Origin: Arenibacter sp. F26102 | GTDB lineage: Bacteria > Bacteroidota > Bacteroidia > Flavobacteriales > Flavobacteriaceae | Length of the DNA stretch: 64,000 nt | Assembly: GCF_023015865.1 (NCBI RefSeq) | Contig: NZ_JALKBC010000008.1 | Location: 156,428-220,427, forward strand | Reading direction: 5' to 3' | Shown: positions 45,229 through 55,400 of the stretch, in pieces | Position numbering within the stretch: the first letter of the stretch is position 1 | Layout of the letters: each line of letters opens with the position of its first letter | Program-made: the position numbers and the translations under genes | Notes under the pieces: model-generated | What the model saw: the letters and a program-made list of their open reading frames with translations, nothing else | Told to the model about the DNA's origin: nothing | Databases searched by the model: none

Positions 45229-48165
45229 ATGAAGAAAGCTCTAATACTATCACTCGCACTATTCAGTATGCTTGCGATGAACGCCCAACAAATTACTGTA
45301 TCTGGAATAGTTACAGATGAAGTCGGTACCCCCCTACCAGGCGTGAATGTAGTAATCAAGGGTACCACTAAAGGAAGTATCTCGGATTTTGACGGAAATT
45401 TTTCCATTGACGCGGAATCCGACGCAGTTTTATTATTATCCTCTTTAGGTTACGCCAATAAGGAAATTCTTATCGGTGGAAGAAGCAATATTACCGTAAC
45501 CCTTCCCGAAGCTGCGGAAATGTTAATGGAAACCATTGTTATAGGCTCTAGAAGTAAGGGCAGGACCAAATTGGAAACTACAGCCCCCGTTGATGTTATA
45601 AGTATAAAGGAACAGGCTATTAATATGCCTCAAATGGACCTGGCGCAAATGCTGGTTGCTTCAGCTCCCTCTTTCAGTGCCTTTCGCTCCCAGGGTGGTG
45701 ACCTTTCATCTGCTGTCGACCCCCCTACCCTTCGTGGGCTTGCCCCAAACCAAATGCTGGTACTCATAAATGGTAAGAGAAGACATACCTCGGCACTTTT
45801 GGCAGGTTCACAAACGGGATCAGCAGCGAACGCTACCGATATGAGCTTCATAGTCCCAGATGCAATCGACAGGGTCGAAATTTTAAGGGATGGTGCCTCG
45901 GCACAATACGGTTCCGATGCCATTGCCGGTGTAATGAACGTTGTACTAAAAAAGGGTACTGGAGAGTTTACCGGAAATTTTACTGTGGGCGGATTCCCAA
46001 ATTCCGCCCCAGATCTTAGCGGATCGGATATAAGTGAAGATAATCAGGCTTTGTTGAAAGATACAGAACCAGATGGAATCAATTATCAATTAGCAGGAAA
46101 TTATGGGGTATCCTTTGAAGAAGGTGGCTACTTAAACCTTACAGGACTTTACCGCCAGGCAGAAGCAACAATTCGCCCCAATATAAGTAATGCCTCTCCT
46201 TATGGGGATGCATACCTTAACAACGAGCGTACAGATGCTCAAGGGAATATTATCATAACCAACCCAGAACTAGTGGCGGCACAGGCTGCTGGCAATACCG
46301 CACTAGCCGATGAACTTAGGACTGATGCCGGACTTTCGGATGCGAGAGGCCTTACTGCCAAGGATTTTTCCTCCTATGCAGGTACCGCGGCATCCAATCT
46401 AGGAGTCGTGGCCTACAATTTGGAACTTCCCATCAATGAAGATCTAGATTTCTATTCTTTTGGCGATTTTGGCTATAAATACACAGCTGGGTACAGCTGC
46501 TTTTACCGTAGAGCTGCACAGGCGGATCGTGCCAATTTTGACCTTTTCCCGAATGGATTTAGGCCCCAGATTGCCAGTACCCAGACCAACATAGCCTTTA
46601 CAGGTGGAATTGATGGTACCCTAGGCGATTTCAATTTTGATTTCAGCAATACATTTGGACGAAACAAAATGAATTATGACATGTTCAATACCTTCAACGC
46701 GAGTTTACAATCCGAGTCTCCCACTACAATGGATTTGGGAACACATAGTTTCTACCAGAACACCACCAACTTTGATGTATCCAAATATTTTGATGATGTA
46801 TTATCTGGACTAAACGTTGCTATAGGAGTAGAATTAAGGGTTGAAAATTATCAAATTGAGGCTGGCCAGCCAGAAAGCTACGCCATTGGTGATGCAGGGA
46901 TATATACGGCAACAACAGACAACGAAGCATTATTAGGTCCTGATGGTTTTCCCTTGGAAGATCTTAACTCCGAGCCTATTTTAAATGCAGATGGCAGCCC
47001 GGTAGTTCTTCCTTATGGTGAAGCAAGTACTAACATAAATAAGTTCTACAGCCCCAACTGTCAGTGTTTTAGAGGCTTTGCCCCTGAGAATGAGGCCAAC
47101 GAATTTCGCTCCGTTACCGCTGCTTATTTGGATGCAGAACTTGATGTTACCGAAAAATGGCTGTTAACAGGTGCTCTGCGTACAGAGAACTATTCAGATT
47201 TTGGAGATGTCTATACTGGGAAAATAGCTACTAGATACTCCATCTTGGACAACTTTGCTTTGAGAGGGTCTTTGAGCACGGGCTTTAGGGCTCCTTCTCT
47301 ACAAGAATTGAATTATTCACACACCTTTACCTTCTTTGTAGGTCTTGATCCTTTTGATGGTACTCTTTATCCAAATACAAGTAGTGCCGCAAGAGCTATT
47401 GGTATAGAAACCCTAAGACAGGAACAGTCCACCAATATAAGTATAGGTTTCACTACCCGTCTCTTCAACAAAATAGACCTAACAGTAGATGCCTATAAAA
47501 TTGATATAAAAGATCGCATCTTTGAAACCGATAATTTTGATGCTAGCGAAGCTCCTGTATTGGCACCTATTATTGGTTCCGGATTGGCAAGTTTTAGAAT
47601 TAATGGTGGCGACATAAGCACAAAAGGTGTTGAAATAGTGGCCAACTATAGAGAAAAAGTGGGTGAAGGCATGTTAGGCCTAACACTTTCAGGTGTATTA
47701 CGTGAGAACACTTTTGAAGGAGCAAGTGTTCCCGATCTTAATACCATATTATCCAATGAGGAATTGGAAACAAAATACGTAAATAGGTCTTCCATAGGTC
47801 AATTCGAATCAGGTACACCAAATACTACCTTTATTGGTTCTGGAACCTATTCTTGGGGTAAATGGTCAGGAATGCTAAGGGGATCCTATTTTGGGGAAGT
47901 AACTTCATTGGACAACACTTTCCGAACTCTTAATGATGGTTCTGAAGGATATTCCGATCAAACCTTCTCTGCTCAATTTGTTACCGATATAGGAGTTACC
48001 CACAACTTTACGGATAAGCTTGCATTAACTGTAGGGGGCAATAACATCCTTAATAAATACCCAGATATTCTAAGAGCTGAGGAAAGAGGGTTCTACCTCT
48101 ACTCCAATTATCAGCAAGGTTCTAACGGAGCATATTATTTCGCTAGGCTAACTTTTGGATTCTAA
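45229..48165 (+). CDS. TonB-dependent receptor
   Basis: A 978-residue outer-membrane receptor. The start is ATG 45229, giving the signal peptide MKKALILSLALFSMLAMNAQ; the frame upstream to 45160 has no signal-like character. It has a carboxypeptidase-like domain (about 22-100, GIVTDEVGTPLPGVNVVIKG), a plug (about 110-240, DRVEILRDGASAQYGSDAIAG) and a long barrel ending in YYFARLTFGF. An extracellular loop carries a close Cys pair (NCQCF). No SusD is encoded nearby. A lipoprotein, an exported aminotransferase and a permease follow on the same strand, so a nitrogenous substrate is a fair guess. Confidence 0.92.
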   Translation: MKKALILSLALFSMLAMNAQQITVSGIVTDEVGTPLPGVNVVIKGTTKGSISDFDGNFSIDAESDAVLLLSSLGYANKEILIGGRSNITVTLPEAAEMLMETIVIGSRSKGRTKLETTAPVDVISIKEQAINMPQMDLAQMLVASAPSFSAFRSQGGDLSSAVDPPTLRGLAPNQMLVLINGKRRHTSALLAGSQTGSAANATDMSFIVPDAIDRVEILRDGASAQYGSDAIAGVMNVVLKKGTGEFTGNFTVGGFPNSAPDLSGSDISEDNQALLKDTEPDGINYQLAGNYGVSFEEGGYLNLTGLYRQAEATIRPNISNASPYGDAYLNNERTDAQGNIIITNPELVAAQAAGNTALADELRTDAGLSDARGLTAKDFSSYAGTAASNLGVVAYNLELPINEDLDFYSFGDFGYKYTAGYSCFYRRAAQADRANFDLFPNGFRPQIASTQTNIAFTGGIDGTLGDFNFDFSNTFGRNKMNYDMFNTFNASLQSESPTTMDLGTHSFYQNTTNFDVSKYFDDVLSGLNVAIGVELRVENYQIEAGQPESYAIGDAGIYTATTDNEALLGPDGFPLEDLNSEPILNADGSPVVLPYGEASTNINKFYSPNCQCFRGFAPENEANEFRSVTAAYLDAELDVTEKWLLTGALRTENYSDFGDVYTGKIATRYSILDNFALRGSLSTGFRAPSLQELNYSHTFTFFVGLDPFDGTLYPNTSSAARAIGIETLRQEQSTNISIGFTTRLFNKIDLTVDAYKIDIKDRIFETDNFDASEAPVLAPIIGSGLASFRINGGDISTKGVEIVANYREKVGEGMLGLTLSGVLRENTFEGASVPDLNTILSNEELETKYVNRSSIGQFESGTPNTTFIGSGTYSWGKWSGMLRGSYFGEVTSLDNTFRTLNDGSEGYSDQTFSAQFVTDIGVTHNFTDKLALTVGGNNILNKYPDILRAEERGFYLYSNYQQGSNGAYYFARLTFGF

Positions 48166-48193
48166 TCTGTTAACGCTATAAAAAATAAAAGAT

Positions 48194-48694
48194 ATGACAC
48201 ATACATCTATAAAAATAATTAGTTTGCTATTTCTTGTTTTCTTCACTGCTTCCTGTGAGCAAGAAATGCCAGAAGCTGCATTAGAAGTCGCCGAAGGCGG
48301 AGGTACTTTAAGAAATTACACTTCCTATACCATAGATGCTGCCGATCCTAGCGGGTCCAACGTATATGGTCGCGTGGTTTTTTGGAAAGGAACCCTAAAC
48401 AAAACACTTGTTCAGGTTTCACTCTATAACACCATTGAAGGCCAGCAGCATCCTGCACTCATTTTAGAAGGTGCTACAGGAGTGGAAACAACCACCCTAC
48501 TAACACTGGATACCGTTTCTGGAGATACGGGCGAGCTAAATGACAACAAGTTCTACGTCATTAGCGACACCTCCTTTTATGATGGGCTCCTAGACTTGGA
48601 TGCGCACATCAATATTTACCTAAGTGAAACGGATAATACTATAGTAGCTTCAGGAAATATAGGCGGAAATTCCGACCCAGTTGAAAGTAACTAA
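48194..48694 (+). CDS. Lipoprotein, possible CHRD-like domain
   Basis: A 166-residue protein with a lipoprotein signal (IISLLFLVFFTASC, Cys21) followed by an acidic stretch EQEMPEAA, which fits surface-exposed lipoproteins of this phylum. The mature part is beta-rich (GRVVFWKGTLNKTLVQVSLYN, described in part) and recalls CHRD-type domains weakly. It lies 28 bp after the TonB receptor gene and 35 bp before the exported aminotransferase, so all three are probably one transcript. Function unknown. Confidence 0.65.
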   Translation: MTHTSIKIISLLFLVFFTASCEQEMPEAALEVAEGGGTLRNYTSYTIDAADPSGSNVYGRVVFWKGTLNKTLVQVSLYNTIEGQQHPALILEGATGVETTTLLTLDTVSGDTGELNDNKFYVISDTSFYDGLLDLDAHINIYLSETDNTIVASGNIGGNSDPVESN

Positions 48695-48729
48695 AAATTT
48701 AAACTCAAAAACTTAAATACAATAACATT

Positions 48730-49923
48730 ATGAAAACATTAGACAGAAGAGCATGGTTAAAAAGGGGTGCCTTGACAGCAGCAGGCGCAATGGTAATGCC
48801 TCAATTGAGTTTTGGAATCTCTGAGATGCCCAAAGCACCTTTGGCACTTGATGCCCAGGGCAATGCTATTTACACTCCATTTTTTAAGGAATTTTTACCA
48901 GACTATAGTCGTGAAATGCCGGTATTGGATGCCAAATTGAACGCTAACGAAAATCCATACGGTCCATCTCCTAAGGCAATTTCTGCCTTACAGAAAGTAG
49001 CATTTAAAGGCAATCGATATGCCTGGTACGAGCTTTTTGACCTAATGGGGAAAATAGCCAAGGAAGAAGGTGTGGACATCAAGAACATTATGATGGGACC
49101 TGGATCATCCGATCTATTGGAAAAAACAGCAATGGTCCTTTTTGCCAATGGTGGTAATGTAGTATCCGCAGATCCTACTTATATGTCATTGATTCGTGTA
49201 GCGGAAGCAACAGGTGCTTCTTGGAAAGCCGTTCCTTGTAAGGCAGATTGGTCCCATGACCTAAAAGCCATGGAAGCTGCCATTGACGCAGATACAAAAT
49301 TGGTTTACATCTGTAATCCCAACAATCCTACAGGAGCAATGACAGATAGTGCAGAATTGATAGATTTCTGTTCCAGGGTTTCAGAAAAAGTCCCTGTTTT
49401 TGTTGATGAGGCCTATATGGGCTTTTTAGAGGATGCTGACAAGAATAGTATGGTGTCTCTAATAAATGAGGGTAAAGACGTAATAATTGCCCGTACATTC
49501 TCAAAAATACACGGTATGGCCGGCCTAAGGGTAGGATACATAGTGGCGCAGGAATCGACTCTGGCCAAACTTGAAAAAGTTACCCGTGGGGGTATGGGCA
49601 TTGCTTACACTTCCATTTTTGCAGCAATTGCCAGTATGGATGATGTAGCCTTTCAGGACAAATCCAGAAAGCTTAACGCTGAATGTCGCGAATATGTCTA
49701 CCAAAGCTTGGATAAAATGGGCTTTGAGTACATTCCATCATACACGAGCTTCATAATCTTCCCCATAGAAATGGAAGGAAAAGCTTTTCTTGAAAAAATG
49801 ACAGCCCAAAAAGTAGGTGTTCGCGCCTTCGAGATTATGGGTAAAAATTGGTGCCGTGTAAGTATGGGCACCATGGACGAGATGAAGCTTTTTACAAAAG
49901 CCCTCGAAAAAGTATTGGTTTAA
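48730..49923 (+). CDS. Tat-exported class I/II aminotransferase (histidinol-phosphate aminotransferase-like)
   Basis: A 397-residue PLP enzyme of fold type I. It has NANENPYGPSP near the N-terminus, CNPNNPTG in the middle, FVDEAY (Asp pairing with the PLP ring), and the Schiff-base Lys259 in RTFSKIHGMAGLRVGY. It resembles HisC. Unusually it begins with a twin-arginine signal (DRRAWLKRGALTAAGA), so it should be exported already folded with its cofactor. No other histidine-synthesis gene is nearby. Together with the TonB receptor and permease it may process an amino acid or amine outside the inner membrane. Confidence 0.88.
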   Translation: MKTLDRRAWLKRGALTAAGAMVMPQLSFGISEMPKAPLALDAQGNAIYTPFFKEFLPDYSREMPVLDAKLNANENPYGPSPKAISALQKVAFKGNRYAWYELFDLMGKIAKEEGVDIKNIMMGPGSSDLLEKTAMVLFANGGNVVSADPTYMSLIRVAEATGASWKAVPCKADWSHDLKAMEAAIDADTKLVYICNPNNPTGAMTDSAELIDFCSRVSEKVPVFVDEAYMGFLEDADKNSMVSLINEGKDVIIARTFSKIHGMAGLRVGYIVAQESTLAKLEKVTRGGMGIAYTSIFAAIASMDDVAFQDKSRKLNAECREYVYQSLDKMGFEYIPSYTSFIIFPIEMEGKAFLEKMTAQKVGVRAFEIMGKNWCRVSMGTMDEMKLFTKALEKVLV

Positions 49924-50048
49924 GTTGAGTTTGCCCACGAGTTGGATCTATAGGAACGTTGTCTCGATGTTTCTTTGATCCAACTTTTGTTGGGTTCCTT
50001 ATTACCGAAAAATCCAAACGGAATAGTGAATTATTAAGAACATATAAT

Positions 50049-51200
50049 ATGAATTATGCTTTACAAAAAACCTTAGAACTCCTACTGATCATAGGTTTGG
50101 GTCTATTGCTACAAAAAAAGGTAGCTAAGGAAGACCTAAAGGGGATAAAAACTTTGATACTGAGTGTTGCATTGCCTGCTACAATCTTTGTAGCCCTATT
50201 AAAAATAGAGCTCAAAGGGTCATTATTGATCTTTCCCCTAATGGCTTTAGTGTTTAATTTTATAATGGCTATAGCCACTAAGTATCTATTGGCATCGTCG
50301 CTACCTAAAAATGAAGGAGCAAAAAAAAGAACATTAACAATGCTCCTCCCCTCTTTGGCTCCTGGACTCTCCTGTTTTCCATTTATCATAGTCTACTTGG
50401 GCGACGAATATTTGGCTCTGGCCGCATTGGCAGACGTTGGGAATAAAATCTTTGTCCTTATTCTATTGTATATGTTGGGGATGCACTGGTATCATGCCAG
50501 GGCAGTCAAAGATTTGGTTGCAACTACATCAAGCAAGTTAAAAGGCCTGTTTCTTTCAATGCTGAATGAACCTATTAACCTGGTTATAATAATAGCCATG
50601 GTGTTATTGGGGTTAGGACTAACCCTTAATTCTTTTCCTGAGTTCTTGGAGAATACCATAGTTAAAATGAGCTTAATCATGACACCTTTGGTACTCCTTT
50701 TTATTGGTATGGCGGTACGAATAAAATTTAGGGAATTTGGATTCATCTTTTCACTTTTAATGAGGCGCGCTGGTATCACTTTTTTGCTATCGGCTATTTT
50801 TATTTCCTTGTTCCCAGCCTTGGCCGCCCCAATGATTTTATTTATTGTGGTATTCCCACAGAGTGCATGCAGCTTTTGGCCGTTTGCCCACATGAGTGCC
50901 GTAAGCACCTTGGAGGATAAGGACGAACAGAAAAAGCCCACATTCGATATTAACTTTGCTGTTAATATTTTGGCTTGCTCCATGCCGTTTTCCACCATTT
51001 TGATCATTAGTATTTTTTCTTTCAGCGAATTTTTCGTGAACCCAGTGGTTCTAGTGGTTACAGGAATTATTATGATGGCTGTAACCTACATTCCTTATTT
51101 GATCACGAAATTGAAAAGGAGTAATAAATCCGAGGAAGTTGTTAATTACAATACTTTTTTTGGAATAAATACCAATGCACATTCATCGGAAAATCATTAA
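50049..51200 (+). CDS. AEC-type (auxin efflux carrier-like) permease
   Basis: A 383-residue inner-membrane protein with about ten hydrophobic helices. The layout and segments such as IKTLILSVALPATIFVALL and LIMTPLVLLFIGMAVRIKF fit the AEC/malate permease family, which moves organic acids or amino-acid-like compounds. I start at ATG 50049; the frame from 49959 adds 30 residues of non-membrane sequence. Last gene of the cluster, 125 bp after the aminotransferase. Confidence 0.75.
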   Translation: MNYALQKTLELLLIIGLGLLLQKKVAKEDLKGIKTLILSVALPATIFVALLKIELKGSLLIFPLMALVFNFIMAIATKYLLASSLPKNEGAKKRTLTMLLPSLAPGLSCFPFIIVYLGDEYLALAALADVGNKIFVLILLYMLGMHWYHARAVKDLVATTSSKLKGLFLSMLNEPINLVIIIAMVLLGLGLTLNSFPEFLENTIVKMSLIMTPLVLLFIGMAVRIKFREFGFIFSLLMRRAGITFLLSAIFISLFPALAAPMILFIVVFPQSACSFWPFAHMSAVSTLEDKDEQKKPTFDINFAVNILACSMPFSTILIISIFSFSEFFVNPVVLVVTGIIMMAVTYIPYLITKLKRSNKSEEVVNYNTFFGINTNAHSSENH

Positions 51201-51333
51201 TACTCAATTAAAGGTCACAAGCCACCTTATAGCTGTATTATAGCGCTATGCAGTGTCGATAAAATTGTTAAATAAGACTCGACCCATGGTAGTTGTAGCT
51301 TTCAAAAAAGAATTATAGTTCTCCGCAAAAATC

Positions 51334-51366
51334 AAAAGGCCCCTGAATTTATTTCAGGGGCCTTTT
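51334..51366. terminator. Bidirectional intrinsic terminator
   Basis: A 14-bp perfect stem (51334-51347 with 51353-51366; core GGCCCCTGAA/TTCAGGGGCC) with a 5-base loop and flanking A and T runs. It separates the permease from the convergent 51392 gene. Confidence 0.88.
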
Positions 51367-51391
51367 GTTATTATTATTTGATTGGATCAGC

Positions 51392-51748
51392 TTAGAGGAT
51401 ACTTCCCTTTTTACTTACTTCCAATGGAATACGATATATAACTCCCTGCTCGAAAGTTCCTTTGGAAACTTTCTGAAAATCTATACTGTTGCGAATATAG
51501 GTCTCCAACGCTTCGTTTTCTGTTTTAACACTCAGAACCCGTAAATAATCCCCATTATCCAATGCAACGCGTACCTCGGCTGTTGCGCCACGAATCTCAT
51601 CGGGAATAACATTATCGCTCAACAATTGGAAAATCTGGGTCGTAACCGCTTTCGCCGGTTTTGCCTCGCCTTTTTGTGGATCGCTGGCGAATACTTGAAC
51701 CACGTTCAATAACATTGCAGCCATTAAGATAAATACTGACTTTTTCAT
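51392..51748 (-). CDS. Small secreted protein
   Basis: A 118-residue protein with a signal peptide (MKKSVFILMAAMLLNVVQVFA). Mature residues about 55-110 (ATAEVRVALDNGDYLRVLSV, then GVIYRIPLEV) have the strand-helix-strand layout of TonB C-terminal-like periplasmic domains. It ends in a lysine-serine tail. Isolated single gene followed by a strong terminator. Function unknown. Confidence 0.65.
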   Translation of the reverse strand: MKKSVFILMAAMLLNVVQVFASDPQKGEAKPAKAVTTQIFQLLSDNVIPDEIRGATAEVRVALDNGDYLRVLSVKTENEALETYIRNSIDFQKVSKGTFEQGVIYRIPLEVSKKGSIL

Positions 51749-52400
51749 ATTTTTAGGATTATTTTAATTTGTTTTTTTACTATTACTATTCAAACTTATT
51801 AAATATATCGCAATATAGGCTGTGTATATTGTAGATTTAATAAATTTTAACATTACAAAATACGAATATGCAAAATACAGGCAAAAAGCTAACGATTCGT
51901 TAGCTTTTTTGGCCTTGAGCGGTATGGAACCCAACACATCCCTCCTGATTCAGATTTTGGCAAAAACCTCATGAAGAACATCCTCTGTCAGCTATACACC
52001 ATTCAAAATGTTGTTTTTATAGGCAGTTAGCCTCTTTCAATATTTACGGTACACTTAACGAAATGGCAATTGGTTTCCTTCAATTCCCTAAGTAATAACT
52101 TGTATTTCTAAGAAATACTTAAAGTTAATGTTATTCGATCCATAAAAAATCAGCTACTATGGACTGAAAGGTCCATAGTTTAAGCTAGCCTTATTTCTAT
52201 CTCATGTATTATAATTTATTTTTAGTTACTGGTCTCTGACCTCCTCCCTTTATACCGTCCTATTTTTTGGGAAGACTACAACATCGTCTACAAAAAGTTA
52301 CACCACAAAACTTACCATATTCACAACATTCTTTTTAACAATTAACAGGTGTTAAATACATTTGGTTGCACCATACATAACTACCTGAATTGACACTAAA
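51749..52400. promoter_or_regulatory. Gene-free stretch with orphan hairpin and promoter of the giant gene
   Basis: A 652-bp divergent interval. A perfect -7 element TACATTTG at 52357-52364 lies 36 bp before the giant gene. A terminator-like hairpin at 51883-51909 has no gene in front of it. I found no coding frame. Confidence 0.6.
51883..51909. terminator. Orphan terminator-like hairpin
   Basis: A 12-bp stem AAAAAGCTAACG/CGTTAGCTTTTT with a 3-base loop and T runs on both sides. It lies between two divergent genes, where no mRNA is expected to end. It may close a small RNA or block readthrough. Confidence 0.6.
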
Positions 52401-55400
52401 ATGCCATTAACTAAACACCCTAAGTCTCTAAAGTACAATCTTATAGCTATATTAACCTTATTACTATTCCTGTGTACCATATCCATTTCGTATGCGCAGC
52501 TTTCAGTTCCCTTTGAACCTCGTTTACCAGAGGACAACATTAAAGTTAAAGGGGACCTTGTTTATGTTGCCAACAATATTGTTAGTATTAGAAGTAACCC
52601 AAATTCTGACTATAGTGGTAATTCCAGTAACCAGGATGTCTATATGGACTATATTGATATTGATGGGGATTCTAGTACATTTAGCTCCAGTAGTGCAGAA
52701 CTAAACGCACCTTCCTGTTCGGCGGTGATATATGCAGGTTTGTATTGGGGTGGAATATATAGGGATACCAATAGGGACGGCCAACACAAATCGGTAAAAT
52801 TCAAGATTCCCGGTGGGTCATATGTGGATATTGGACCAAGTAGCAGCTCCTTATTTGAATACGAACAAATTTATGATAAGGATGGGGACCTTGATGGGGA
52901 TGGTATCACGGACCCTGGGGTCGTTGACGTGGATTATTTAAGCGGGGTCAATATGACCTCTTATCTCAATTACGCCAATGTGACCCATCTGATGTCTGGA
53001 TTAAGCGACCCTAATGGTGAGTATACCGTGGCCAATATTGTAGCCTCGACCAACGAAAAAAATGTTAGTGCGGGTTGGACCATGGTGGTCATTTATGAAA
53101 ACCTGAATTCAACAAGTAAGTATATATCAACCTTTGATGGCTACGCTGCCATGGGAAGTACGTACAAATCTGTCGAATTCGACTTTAGTGGTTTTAAAAC
53201 AGTACCTTCTCCCCTACCGGTTAATGCAATTTTAGGTGCCAGTACCATGGATGGTGATAGAAGTACCGGGCCAAGTATGGCATTTAGGGCCAACACCACG
53301 GACAGCTGGACTTATTTGAGCGATGGTATAAATCCAAGCAACAATGTTTTCAACAGTACCATAAGTAATTTAGGCAGTTGGGTAGACACCCGTACACCTG
53401 CAAGCCGCAATACCTTGGGGTGGGACGCCGATCTTTTAGAGTTGCCCAACCCAAGTAACAACGTTCTTCCAAATGACCACGACAGTGGAGAAATAAAGAT
53501 AAGTACCTCAAGCGAAGGGGTAATCCTCTTCTTGACTACAGTTTCTGTAGAAATCATTGACCCAGAGATCATAGTTGAGAAAAAAGTGGAAGACCTGGCC
53601 GAAAACGACATTACAGGTGCTGGTGTTAATCTAGGCCAGTCTTTAGAATACGTTCTTCGTTTTTGGAACCGGGGCAACGATGATGCCCAGAATTTAACTA
53701 TTAGGGATGTTCTACCCAATAATGTTGAGTTGGAAAGCGTAGATCTTGACAATGCGCTGGGTACCACTTGGACAACCTCGGGAACCGACCCAACAGAATT
53801 GACATTCGATGTACCTGATAACCTTGTTACCGAAGGGAGCAATACCTATGAGATACGTATCCGGGTAAAGGTCTCCAACAATTGTAACGATTTTGTAGCT
53901 GCCTGTAGTTCCACAATAGATAATATTGCCTTTTCCACCTACGAAGGTGAAACAAGTGGCAATACAATTACCAACGACCCCAGTGTGTCCAACGTAAGTA
54001 GTTGCGGATTTCTAACCCCTGGTGTAACCAACTTTTTATTGGATGACCTTACGGACTGTGTGTTTAAAAGCGAAATCCAAATATGCGGGGATAATGCAGA
54101 GATTACTGCGGGGTCCGGTTATCAAACATATACGTGGTATAAAGATTTAAATGAAAACCGAGTAATAGATGGTTCGGACACGGTTTATGACGATAATGAC
54201 CCAGATTTAGATCCATCCACCGTGGTGGTTCAGGAAACGGGATTCTACCTGGTTCGCAAAGAATCAGCAAGCTGTGGTGAAGCAATTGAGTCTATGGAAG
54301 TGACCCGGTTTGGCAATACCCAGGTCAACCCTATCATCACATACTTCAATACTTTAAACGGAGACAGTGACCCAACCAATGACATACAAGGAGAAATCGT
54401 TCAATGTTCCAATGACGGATCCGAACTTCCTAAAATATTCCTCTGTGGTGTAAATGATACCCAAGAGCTAATCCTTAATATAACCGATGCGGCCAGTATT
54501 GCATGGGAAAAGCTGGATGAGACCAGTTGTTCAATAACAAATTCCGATTGTGCTACCAACCAGATAGCTTGTACTTGGAACCAGGTGGCCAGTGGCAACA
54601 GTTATACCGCCAACGAGGAAGGTAGGTTCCGTTTGGTCCTTACCTACTCCGGGGGATGTAGCAGCAGGTTTTATTTTGATGTGTACAAGAACAACCTGGA
54701 CTTTGAATCCGACAGCCAAGATATTTACTGTTCCACAGATGGGTTTATAAGGATTTCCGGAGTCGGCTCAGGTTATGGCTACCAATTGGTAGACACTACT
54801 ACAGAAACCGTACTGGTTCCTTATTCTGCCGGAAATGGCCCCAACTTCACTATAAGCACAGTTGGTACCTATCGTGTGGAGTTTACCCAATTGGATGGCA
54901 GTGGTATTCCCCTTGAGGATACTTGCGTATTCAGTACGGAAGATATCGGAATCAGCAGAAAAGAACTTACGCTAAACCTGACCACCAAGGCCGTCAATTG
55001 TACGGACAAAGGCAGTGTTCGTATTCAAGTTGGCCAGGGAAGGGCAAATTACCATTACGAACTTTATACCGATGATGGTTCAGGTAACCCAGGTACACTA
55101 ATTGACAATGAACCGGCACAAACAACCAGTGATTATACTTTTAGCGGCTTGAATGCCGGAGATTATGTAGTGGTGGTAAAAACTGACGATAATTGTGAGG
55201 TTGCTAAAACTGTTACCGTAGAAGAAATCCCGGACCCCGAAGTTACTGCGGTAACTACGAAACAAATTACTTGTACGGACGGCACCATCACTTTGAGTGC
55301 ATCTGAAGGATATCCGGACCCCTCTTACCTATACGCCATTTGGGAAAAAGATGGTTCAACATCGTATACCGATATTTCCGATATTCCGACCACCGAGTTT

